DNA of 64,000 nucleotides, taken from Amoebophrya sp. A120 (Eukaryota > Sar > Dinophyceae > Syndiniales > Amoebophryaceae). The notes beneath the pieces were generated by a model, which made no database searches, was not told the DNA's origin, and saw nothing but the letters and a program-made list of their open reading frames with translations. Where the stretch lies: positions 2,163,503-2,227,502 of the forward strand of contig CAJINV010000011.1 in the NCBI GenBank assembly GCA_905178155.1. The letters run 5' to 3'. Below, piece by piece: positions 25,701 to 36,500 of this stretch. The position numbers were made by a program, and so were the translations under genes. The stretch's first letter is position 1. Each line of letters starts with the position of its first letter.

Positions 25701-26743
25701 CAGTTGGAGACTCACTTTCCAAGTGCCGCATGACAAATTTCGGGAGTACCCAAATCCAGTCCGTGATGCTGTTTGGACAAAGAAGACTCCTCCTGTAATG
25801 CCACTCTGGCAGCACATTGTATACCCCTAAACAGGCTTACAATCGGCCTCATTTGCTTGCTCCCCAATACAGGCCTTCAGTGCCCTACATTTTATGCATC
25901 ACAAATTTTTAGATTTTGTCGATTTCGATCCTGACTCATCCATAGAGAAGGCGCGAGCGTTTCAGCCCCTGATCGCCACCGGGATCAACCGGATTGAAAA
26001 GCAGTGGTTCTACGAGATTGGCACCACGGAGACGGAAGAACACCCCGCGACGCGGCAGATGATGACCTGGCGGGGGAAGTTTAAGGAGGAGGAAGCCTGG
26101 CTCGGGAAAAACAAGGACTACGGGCCCAGACCCTTTAAAGCAGTATAGCACTTATTGATTGTTCATCGTGGTCTCTCAGAAAGGTCGAAGCATGGTGCAG
26201 TGCCGTCGACTGTGGATTTGATATATATAGGAAAAATCAGATTTGCGTGAAGATATTCATCACGGATAGTTGCGCTTAGTTATTTTAATATCAAAGCCCC
26301 CCTCCGAAAAACGACAGGTCTTCATGCACGCGCCCGGCCCCAAACCGTGGGAGAAGGAAAAGCAGGACTGGCTGAGTGATGCGCAAAAGCATGAGTGGTT
26401 GGACAACGCGGCGGGTATCGTCAGCAAGATCGGGTTCCAAACCCGCAAGTATACCGATCCAGAGGGGGTGAAAAAGCCTTTTCTTCTCGTCACAAAATAC
26501 CTCTCGAAAGAGACCGCGGAAACAACGATGCAGCAGTTTTACTACGAATTTTACGCCAAACCCTTCTTCAAGCTTTCGGGGCGGCCGGGCCTGGGCCATT
26601 TCTACTTCGAGCCGTATTTTCCGGTGCTGAATCGACGATTGAAGGCTGGGTGCGAAGTGTTTGCGGGAGCAGGGGATTTGGCCCGCTTTGCGCAGGGCGG
26701 AGATGGTGCGGAGGCGGAGGTTGCGGCCACGATGCAGAAATAA
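22758..26743 (+). CDS. DEDDh-family 3'-5' exonuclease, 8 exons
   Basis: Gene 4, about 782 aa. Exons: 22758-22968, 23046-23662, 23912-24210, 24496-24872, 25144-25326, 25596-25638, 25950-26142, 26318-26743; total divisible by three. Exo motif I is YLDTENTGF (about residue 200), motif II IVAHNADYDF (about 501) and motif III QHDALSDI (about 562). These supply the D, E, D, H and D residues of the RNase T / DnaQ epsilon superfamily, which removes 3' nucleotides with two metal ions. Spacing from motif I to II is near 300 residues, far above the usual length. A Ser/Lys/Asp-rich stretch interrupts the fold, followed by NLPNDSELFSYLSLEEP. The N terminus (MVRFSLTLCAAAGAAVLIS) resembles a signal or targeting peptide. 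Intron 1 keeps frame only if one G is retained; intron 26143-26317 is GT-AG. Five introners; two cut motifs II and III. If the first exon belongs elsewhere, ATG 23168 is a possible start. Substrate unknown. Confidence 0.85.
23663..23906. mobile_element. Introner element A4 (family A) in gene 4
   Basis: 244 bp. Ends TATCAAATGCAAAAATG and CATTTTTGCATTTGATA are an exact 17-bp inverted pair. Perfect direct repeat AGTTC (23658-23662, 23907-23911). Excision joins KEAVGPQF to TKATKLPAEV. Confidence 0.93.
24211..24490. mobile_element. Introner element B4 (family B) in gene 4
   Basis: 280 bp. Left TATCCTAATGAAAAACGTCC, right GATGCTTTTACACAGGATA. Perfect direct repeat AGATC (24206-24210, 24491-24495). 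Excision joins DDDDKRGRS to TASSFLAGIT in frame. Forward orientation. Confidence 0.92.
24873..25138. mobile_element. Introner element A5 (family A), splits exonuclease motif II
   Basis: 266 bp. Left TATCAAATGCGAAAATG, right CATATTTGCAATGCATA. Perfect direct repeat TCACA (24868-24872, 25139-25143). Excision joins IVAH to NADYDFRF, rebuilding the HNxxxD motif. The insertion lies between the His and Asn codons. Confidence 0.93.
25327..25590. mobile_element. Introner element A6 (family A), splits exonuclease motif III
   Basis: 264 bp. Left TATGGATTGCAAAAATG, right CATATTTGCACTTGATA. Perfect direct repeat GCACG (25322-25326, 25591-25595). Excision joins AAGQH to DALSDITACIQ, rebuilding the HDALSD motif with its catalytic His and Asp. 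Confidence 0.93.
25639..25944. mobile_element. Introner element D1 (family D) in gene 4
   Basis: 306 bp. Left TATGGAAGCGTCAGGATCG, right CGATCCTGACTCATCCATA; inner arms pair further (AAATTGACAAAATC / GATTTTGTCGATTT). Perfect direct repeat GAGAA (25634-25638, 25945-25949). Excision joins CIQVLE to KARAFQPLIAT. It leaves a 43-bp exon between A6 and D1. Confidence 0.92.
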
Positions 26744-27526
26744 GTTTTGATTTACACAGATATAGATTGTTGGGTCGTGAGAAAAATAGAACTCCACAAC
26801 AAACCAGGTTGTAGCTCTTGTCATTGATTCGTATCAAAAAGGGATAAGCGGCCAACAACTACTGCTCTTTGGAAAATGTAATGTAGAGCACTATTTCATT
26901 TTGATGAATTCTTGAGTGTGCTCATTTTGTCGAGAAAAAACGGACGTTGTATTCGAAGATGCACGAGGAATAAATCTAGCGAAAATGAATACGATGATCA
27001 CGACCATATGTTGCCCGAAGAACTTTTCAAAGTAGAACCTTCACGCGAGCAAGTGTATAGTTGCACTTCTTTGATGCTGTAAGGTAAACGTCGCAAAAAT
27101 TGGAATGATCGCTAATATACTGCATTCGCATGCCTATAATTTCGTTAGTAGACACGTCGTAGTCCTCCTCGTCCTAGGGATGCTGCTGTTTTTCTCTTTT
27201 CCTGTCGGATGGAGGACAAATGCAGATAAAACTGGTGACACCTCTTTGATCATGTTCCTGCTTGTCATCGTGCGGAAGTTCTAGACTGCTAATTGCGGGG
27301 TCGTGGCTGCGAATCGATGGGGGTAGCATGAGAGTTCGGACGAGTGAAAACTCGCAAAGCGAGGGATACTACGCATACAAATCCTTGCGCAGCGTCTCAC
27401 TTTTCGGGAGACAGAGAGAGGGTTCCTTCTTCGATATCACAACATGCATCTGAGCACAAAGGATCGCTGAGCCGTCGCTGTGCTTGAGGGCAACAGCTAT
27501 TTGTTAGTGACGATGAGAAGATCTTC
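26744..27526. other. Intergenic stretch, no gene seen
   Basis: About 0.8 kb spacer between genes 4 and 5. No open frame with protein character, no introner ends and no repeat recognised. Confidence 0.5.
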
Positions 27527-30500
27527 ATGCGGCCTACCGGTCAGAAGCAGAAGTGGTCTCCCGTAGAATACGGTTGTGAAACCAGTGTCTGCATCTCCTT
27601 CATAAAGATGGTTATAATCTTCGGAAAGGGCCGGCGTACCTGCCGAGATGAAATGCCGCGACACGACGACACGGGCGCTTCTGTTACACGACGTTGTCCA
27701 GCAGAGGTGCTGGAACAACGAGGCAATGCTAATGACATCCACCCGAGTAGTGCAACTACAACTACAAGTTCGAGGGAGAATCTGATAAAGCAGGAAAGTC
27801 GGGAAGGTAACGCTCCGCTTGCAGGAGCATTGATAACGCTGCACAACTCCATGAAGATGATCATACCCGGTAGTGGAGGTACTACAGCCAGAGCGTTTAG
27901 GACGTCAGGAGCCAACATCAAGAAAAGCACCACATCAAAGAATAAGTCGGCCCAACTACAAGTAGAACGCAAGGAAACTACTACTGCAAGGAACGCCACG
28001 GGTGCGACGTCCGCATTTTCATCGTGCAGAAATGCAAGATTATCGACTTATTTTCGACTTGCGACACGGAATTCTAAACGAGCTTTTTCACCATGGAACG
28101 GCTTCAGGTCGTCAACATCGTCTCCCGCAATGAAGAACCACATCGGTGCTCCTGCGCGGCAACACTACTTCCTCCTGTGGATTTGTGGGCTGGTACTGTT
28201 GGTGCAGCACCTTGCCGGAATGATTTTGCTGTCGCGTGTGTGCGAGCAGGAGCAACAGGTAGAAATAAATCTCTCTCCTCCACAACAACTACAACGCACC
28301 GGCTCGAGGACATCGCATGATCTACTCCGGGAAGATGATGATGATGAAAACACCACAATGTGGTTCATTTTTGTCCGGGCGGTACGACAAGACCCGCCTA
28401 ACATCAATCATCAGAGCGTTGTCGAGGCCGGTGGGGGCGTCCTCGTCGCGGAGGAGCAAAGCGCAGCAGCAGAAGGAGAGGAATCTTCACCCGCTTTTTA
28501 TGACCAGATCGCGGAAGATCAGAGGTTCTCACCAGTGTCAACAACATCGCCGTCTGTTTATTCGGTTAACACCTTGACGCACGAGGTCGACGAGACAGAT
28601 CAAGATGTGCTCGTGGGCGGAGGTGGGGAAAAAATTACAGTACTCGCCAGCAGCAGCAGTGTTCTGCAGGAAGAGAGAACCTCCAAACCGGAGTCAACAA
28701 CATCTCCACAATACGAACAGCAAAAATGTCTGGGTCTGGAAGGATATAACCTGTCATGCTAATTCTGGATACTTAGTGCAAAAATCTGTGTTGCGTGATT
28801 ACCAAAAGCTGCCTACTTGTTTTGACCAAGTTGAGAGGCAATTTCTCATGCAGGCGAGGCATGATAGAGGTCGCGCAGAATCTGTCATGCTAGATCATGC
28901 ATGACAGACCTCATGCGTCTTGGAAAACCTGCATGACAAGTCTTGCAACCCTTCAGACCCAAACATTTTTGCAATTCATACACAACTACATGAAGAGGAC
29001 GAAGTTCATCTTCTGTCGCCCAGCGGGACGAGAACTGATGCAACGAAGAACTTGGAAAAGGTCCACGAAGATGACCTCGGATCTTCAACTGCTGCTGGCG
29101 CAGGAGCCCAGAATGCGACAGTAGTGCAGATCATCTCGCCCCTCTTCCAGAATGGTGTCACGTCCATGCTACAGCTGATAGAGGAAGGTCCAGTCTTCTT
29201 CCCAGGGGCTGCGGAGGGAAAATCTATCCTGGAATTGATGCAGCAGCCACCGGGTACCACAAAGAACAAGCAAAAGCGTACAAATACTCCCAAAAAAAGT
29301 CACCGGAATAGTAAAAGAGAAGAGAAGAAACGGGCGCAGCATCATCATCACCATCATCATCATCATCATAAATCGCAAACAGAAGGAGCATCTACATCTG
29401 GGACAGCGATGGAGACAAGTACAAAGGACACAAGCCAGTCCCCCGAACAAAAACCGGAGGGAGACATCAAAGCGGACCAGCAGGGGGGAAGGGAGAGCGG
29501 AGAAGAAGTGTATCTTAGACAAAAACGTCCCCGCGTTATAGTCAAAATAAGGAATCTGCTAGTACACACATTGACTCAACACAAGATTTGGCAGCTGTCG
29601 CGCATGACAAGTTTTGGCACGTAGTGTAGTTGTCCTGTTTAGCTCTGGCGCAGCCGCATGACAAATCGACTACTTTATGCCGTCGATTCCAGCATGACAA
29701 CCTCTCCAATAGCATGAAAAAATGGTCCTCGTGGGGGTGCGCATGAGAAACGTTTCAGGCTTGCAGATTTGCATGACAAGTCTCCGCAGGTGGGGACGTT
29801 TTATTTTGCACAGGATAAAGCGAACAAAGACAAACCGGAGGAGAACGGCGCGGACAACGTTCACCATGACGGGCACGCTGAATCCTTTGTACCAAATGTA
29901 AAAATGTCTGGGTCTGGAAGAATTCATGTTTGTCATGCTTGTCTGGCATGACTCTTAAATCTGTCATGCACGTTTCCCAAGAGCTCCGCTTTTCTGTGGT
30001 GCAGCGGCGCAGTTTGTCATGCAGAATAGGCAACACCTAGGAGCTCAGAAACTTGTCATGCTGAGCCAGCATTTGTAGCCTCATCATGAGACGCCACCCA
30101 GCATCACAAGTTCCCAGACCCAGACATTTTTACATTTGATCCTTTGCGGTCACGTACGAAAAGCTGCAGAAAGGGTGCTTATTGAGAGGAAAAATCCCCC
30201 CTCCCCATATTGAAAGAGTTTGTTTCCAAAGATTTGTGTTGCGGATTTGAGGTCACAAATCACATCTGTCTTGCAAGAAGACAAGGGCAGAAGCTTCCGC
30301 CCCATTATGGAGGCGGTTTGTCATGCTGTTGGGCCTAAAGGGTGGCCGTTTGCCATGCTGAACTACTAGACCCATACGCCCCTACCTAGCCTGGGGATCT
30401 GGCCGCAGTGCCTCTCTGCAATACAAAGCTGATTTGTGGTCACGAATCTGCATCACAAATTTCCGTTTTGATATGGGGAGGGGGGATTTTTCATTTTGAT

Positions 30501-33500
30501 AGTGCTACACGATAAACGATGACGTAGGACGCCTCTCTCGAGCCCGGGAAATGATCGCGACCGCACGCGTATGCATTGCAAATATGATGTCTGGGTGTCT
30601 GAAAAATTGGAACTTGTTTTGCATGTTTTGCATGGCTGACAAATCTGCATTGCACAGCCAGCAAAGGCGCCACTTTTTCGTCATGCAAAAACTCAGTTTG
30701 TCATGCGTGCTATGCATCAGACTGCGTCACGTAAAAAACCCGTCGTGTTTATTGGCTGCGCCTGCACTTCAGAGCGCCAGACTTATCCATGCTTTAGCAT
30801 CAGAAGTTTCCTCCAAAGGACCCAGATCGATGTTTGCACTGCATAACGCGTGCGAGTGTCCGCGGCGAGCGACTGCGAGGAAGGCAAGGATTGTATGGAG
30901 GGAATGGGTGAAAATCTTACGTGCAATTGGGTGTTTGACAACATTGCGTGGACCAATCACCACAATTGGGAGAAGTGTGCGAAGCTGTCCGATCGGGTTT
31001 CGCACGAGATCGGGTGCGAGCCCGTGCCCGCCGGAAAAGGCGCCATTACCCGGCCGGGGTTCATCCGTCTGCCCGTGCACGCGCTGAACTTCGGGGGACT
31101 GGTGCGGGACCTGATGAAGCCGCTCCTGGCGATATTACAGTTAAAGATGCCCCCACCCCCACAGTTGCAAAAATTTGTGATGCGAAGTTCCCAAAGGTAA
31201 ACTTTTTGTCATGCGTGAAAGGAGTATGAATCTTTCTGATGCAGCAGGGTCTAGGCGTATATCGCAACGCTTGCATGACGAGCGCCGCTCGTGCTGGGAT
31301 CTTTTGCAATGCAAATTTTTGCTATTCGCGATTGGAAATCGATGCAAGAGGGCGAATGTTTCTTTTGGAAAGGTTTGCAATACAAATGCTCCCGAGTTCG
31401 GGAAAGGGGGCATTTTTGATTGTAATAGGCGAGAATGGGCGCGGCGATGTCCGAGGGCAGCAGCAGCAGCGCTTCCTCCTTCGTGGCAGTCACGCAGGGA
31501 GAGCAGATGCAGCAGGGCGAGAAAAAATTTGTCGGGTGGGTGACCGAAAAGTGGCGCAACGCGACCAGTTCGGTGGGCTTTTCGTGGTATCCCTCCTCGA
31601 TCTGGAGAGCGGCGGCCGAGTTTTTTTCAAGACAAACGAAGCGAGTGCTGCACCCCATCGAGCACATCAAAGACGAAATGGGCAACTTTTTCAACCAGCG
31701 CATCCCGCCGTTAATTTCAGCGTTGCTGTCTTCCCATCTGGTGATGTTCATTGACATGTTGGACGTGGACGGCAGCGGCGAAGTGTGCCCGAACGAGATC
31801 AGTCAGATATCAAAACGAAAAATCCCCCCTCCCCATATCAAAAAGGAAATTTGTGATGCTGATTTGTGACCACAAATCTACTTGTATTGCTAGAAGGCCA
31901 AAAGACGCGGCTGTTCCTTCGTTTGCAGGAAATTTGTCATGCTGTTTCCCCCTTTCCAGTTGCTTCCTGTCATGCTGAAGACGCAAAGTTTTCCCACGCC
32001 AGCCAGCACTAAAATCTGGATCTCTTCCCTTCTAGCATGACAACGTGATTGGTGATCACAAATCATGCTATACAAATCTCCCTTTGAGTATGGGGTGGGG
32101 GGATTTTTCATTGTAATATCAGAAGGTCCTGGAAGAGTTCGAGGCCCGCGTGATCGACCCGCTGGTGGAGGCGTTCGGGGTACCAAATGTAAAAATGTCT
32201 GGGTCTGGAAGAGTGCCATTTTTAGCATGCATATTTTGCATGACACATTATGCCTGTAATGCATGGCCTAGCATCAGAGATCTTGAGAGGGCTTTCTGGT
32301 GCGTATTCCGCATGAGAAATGCCCTCTCGCCGTGGCAAAAACTGGGCCTCTTTTGCTGTTCATGCAATACAGATTTTTGTAACATCCAAATGCAGCATCA
32401 CAAGTTGCATTCTTCCAGACCCAGACATTTTTGCATTTGATACGGGGCCGTGAAACTGGGGCCGCTTCCCGTCGGCGAACTAGTGGCGTCCCCCCTGCGT
32501 CGCTTGTGGAACGTGGCCGCGAGCCAGTTTGCGGTGTTCTTGGACACCCGCCTGGGCTACGTGTTGAACGAAGTCTCGCGCACGCTCGTCTTCTCCCTGG
32601 ATCATGCCAAAAAAACTGGGACGAGCGCGGTGGCAGAACTGGAAGCGGGCACAACGGATATCATGCAGCTTATGGATGTGTCAGGATCGAAATCGTCAGA
32701 GTTGAAATAGTTTGTCATGCATAATATGCAACGCAGAAATTGCCTCTCTTGCAGAGGACGCAAGGGAGGCAGATTGTAGTACTGGTTAGGGTCGAGAATT
32801 GGGCTGCTGATTAGCATCACAGAGGGGAGCCCCTTTGCCCTAAACAGCATGACAAATAATTGGCCTCCCGTACGGACAAAATTTGTCATGCACCGACTAC
32901 AAACTGTAGGTCTAAGTGGTATCCGTTGTATGCATCACAAATCATTTCAACTTTGACGATTTCAATCCTGACAGTTCCATAGAGCTCGTGCTCTTCGAGC
33001 TGCTTTTCCCGGACGCGGTGCACGGCAAGGAGGACGGGGGGAAGGCCGCGCTGGGACGGTTTCGCGATGGAACGCAGAAAATGTGGTGCATGACCACGCC
33101 GGCCGCGCTCATAGACAGAGCAAAGGACCTGGCTGCGAGCGCCAAGAAGATTCTGCGCACGCCGCTCAGCGAGCGGAAACTGGTGAAAAAGATGGATCCG
33201 CGGGTGTACGAAAAGATGGCTAAGATGGAGAGCACCGAGCTGTACGCGGTGATGATGCGAGTGAGAACGGTGCTGCGCCGCGCGATTGCCAACCCGAAAC
33301 TGCTCACCGAGCTGCAGGAACTCGTGAAGGCGTCCTTTCACCGGGAGCAGGAGAAGGTCAAGGAGAGGGACAAAGCGGTCACGGTGCTGCAAATCGGCGA
33401 CGAAGTGGTAGCGGGAAATATGTTGATGAAAGCAGGTACGAACGCTGCTGCTCTCTTTAATACTGGTCGTACTACAGGGGAGCAGCAGGTGGGGGTGAAC

Positions 33501-36500
33501 CTCGGTGGCTGGTGGACGAGCAGCACACCAGCAGCAGAGGAGGAGCCAGAAGGCGAAGAACATGCTGTTGGTTTATCGACGCTGGAGCTGTTTGAAGATG
33601 CGACAGCACCCGCTGCGCCGGGTGTTGTGCCGGAATTTGTCACGGCCTATGACAAGCTGAAGCAATCCTGTTACAGTGTGGACGACGACGATCGGGTGGG
33701 GCGCGTGAAGCAGCTCCTGGCCACGGCGGAAGCGGCGCACTCGATCAAGGAGGGCATGCAAAAGGGCGAGGGGGGTGAGATGAAGCAGTGCGAGTGGGTG
33801 TTCGACAACGAAGCGTGGACAGTGGGGGATAACTTTGACGAGTGCGCAGAGTTGTCGGAACAGATCTCGGAAGCGCTCGGCTGCCCCCGACTGGCAGCGA
33901 AAGCGGAAATTATCGCAAACTCTGGCTTCATCCGCATGCCGGTGCTGGAGCTGAATTTCGCAGGTCTTGTCAACGACGTGCTGACGCCACTGTACATATC
34001 CCATAGAAAAAAGCAGGCAGGTCATGTTTGTCATGCAAAATAGATACGCAGAAAAAATTTTTCTGCGTATCTATTTTTTCATAAATCTGGGGCTACTACA
34101 TAAATCTGGGGCCGCCCATGACAGATTTTTCAAAAATCTGTCATGGGCGGCCCCGTAGCGTTCTGTCTAGGATGCGCAATACAGATGTTTTATTTTTGCA
34201 TTACAAATGATATGACCTACCTGCTTTTTTCGGTGGGATAGTACAAGTCGGTGAAAAAGAAGATTTACCAGGGCGCGGGGGAGCTGCTGAAGGTGGCGGA
34301 AACGTTTTTTGTGCGCAACGTCCCGCGCCTCGTGTCCGCACTTATGTCCTCGCACCTGGCGCTCTTCATCAGTCTGCTGGACGCGGACGAGAGCGGGGAG
34401 GTCTGCCCTAACGTATCAACTGCAAATATGTCTGGGTCTGGAAGAACGCCAGACTTGTCATGCAGGTTTTCCATGACCCATGAGGTCTGGTATGTAGGAC
34501 CTAGCGTGACAGCTTTTGAGATAGTTCTATGATGCCTATTCTGCATGAGAAACTGTGTCTCGATTAGGTCACACGTGGACAGCTTTTGGTAATCATGCAA
34601 CACAGATTTTTACATGATTCAGATTTAGCATGACAACTTCCAACCTCCGAGACCCAGACATATTTGCAATGCATACAACGAGGTGAGCGACAAGATCATC
34701 GAGGAGTTCGAGAAGCGTGTTATCCTGTGTGAAAACGTCCCCATCCCATAGTAAAGATAGGAAAGGTGCTGGACAAATCCGCCAGCTTAGGGTGTTGCGC
34801 ATGACAAGTCTGGGCTCGGAATGTGCAACTAGTCGCATTTAGCTAGTGCAGCAGCATCACAAATTTAGTGTCCCATGCTGATCATAGCATTACGGCACTA
34901 CGTAAAAAATGCCTCTCATGGGGCTCCGCATGAGAAACATTTTCAGCATGCAAATTTGCATATACAACTATGGGTTGGGGGGGTTTTAAACAGGACGCGC
35001 GTGATCACCCCCCTCCTGGCGTTGTTTTCCGGGATCAGCCTGGGGGGGATCGCTATCGGCGAGCTCGTTGTGGCGCCCCTGCGGTCCTTTTGGAAAGTCG
35101 CCGCCTCGGATATTACAATGAAAAATGCCCTCGCCCCAGAGCCAGAACTTGGGAGCATTTGTGTTGCAAGCCTTTATTCCAATGGAAACACTCGCCGTCT
35201 ATTGCATGTATCAGCATCACAGATTTTCAATTGTGAATTATTGAAAAAATCTGTATTGCAAAAGATCCCAGCTGGAAGAGCGGCGCTATCATGCAAGCGA
35301 TGCTGTATCCTCCTACGACTAGACTCTGCATTAGAAAGATTCACAGTCTTTTCATGCAAGACAAAAAGTTTTGATTTGGAAGCTTCGCATCACAAATTAT
35401 TGCGGTGAGGTGCCCTTACAGGTTGTGTAGTGGTTTCGGTCAGTTTAGTATCACAAATTATTGCAACTTTCTGGGTGGGGGCGTTTTTCACTGTGATATC
35501 GGAGTTTGGCGTGTTTTTGGACATCCGGCTGGCGGACCTGATGAACGATGTGGCGTACGCGATTCTGGTCTCGTACAATCCTATGCACAGCGTGCAGCTG
35601 AAGCTGCAGGATCGTGGGCAACTGAATCTCCACTTGCCGACGAAAATGGACGCGGATAGTCGTGCCGTGCGGTTGGTTATCCAGAGAAAAAAGTGTTACA
35701 GTTACACATTGTATTGCAAGACCGGCAACACAGACAACCTTTCTCATGCAGGAAATCCTTAGGAGCCTCGTTTCCTTCCTGTTTAGCCTTATGATCTTCG
35801 CATTACAAGTTTTCTCTGACACACAGAGAAAATTTGTGATGCAGAAACTCCAACAAATGTGTAACTGTATACACTTTTTTCTCGTGATATTGGTGCTCCT
35901 GGAACTTTTGTTCCCGGATCACATTCGCGGCAAAGATTCCGACGCGCGCATGAAGGTGCTGAAGAGCTTTGAGGATCCGAGGAAAGGGACGAAAATGTGG
36001 TGTATGCCGACACCGACGGCGATCGCCCAAAGTGGGAAGAAATTGATAGAGGACGTCAAGTATCATTCTGCAAAATGTATATAGTGTAATATCGTAGCAA
36101 GCATGTATAGTACAAATGTAATTGTAAGAAAGTACAGCATGACATTACAGCATTACAAATTTTTCGGTGTCTCGTAGATGCATTGATTTCAACGACGATA
36201 AAATCCATTTTGCGGTGCATATCAAGGAGAAACTGGAGCACCCGGAAGAAATTACCGACGTGGAAAGAAAATTTCAGGAGAAGCTGCAATTCGTGCCCAA
36301 TTACCTCTTCAAAGTGCTTGGCCAAGTGACCGCAACGATCCGGGAAAAGGTCGCCAGTGCGGAAAACCGCGCTCATATCCTGAGCAAAAGCGTCGCCATC
36401 CGACAGTTGAGATGGCGACATTGGTACAGAAAGCAGCAAGCTTTGGCTGTTGTTGCGCATGACAAGCTTGGGTTCGTAGAAGTGTACTTAGTCCTGTTTA

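Noticed and set aside
23663-25944. Regularly spaced repeats that might suggest a CRISPR array
   Set aside because: Repeats are terminal inverted pairs of introners with related interiors, in a eukaryotic spliced gene. There is no constant repeat-spacer pattern and no cas gene.
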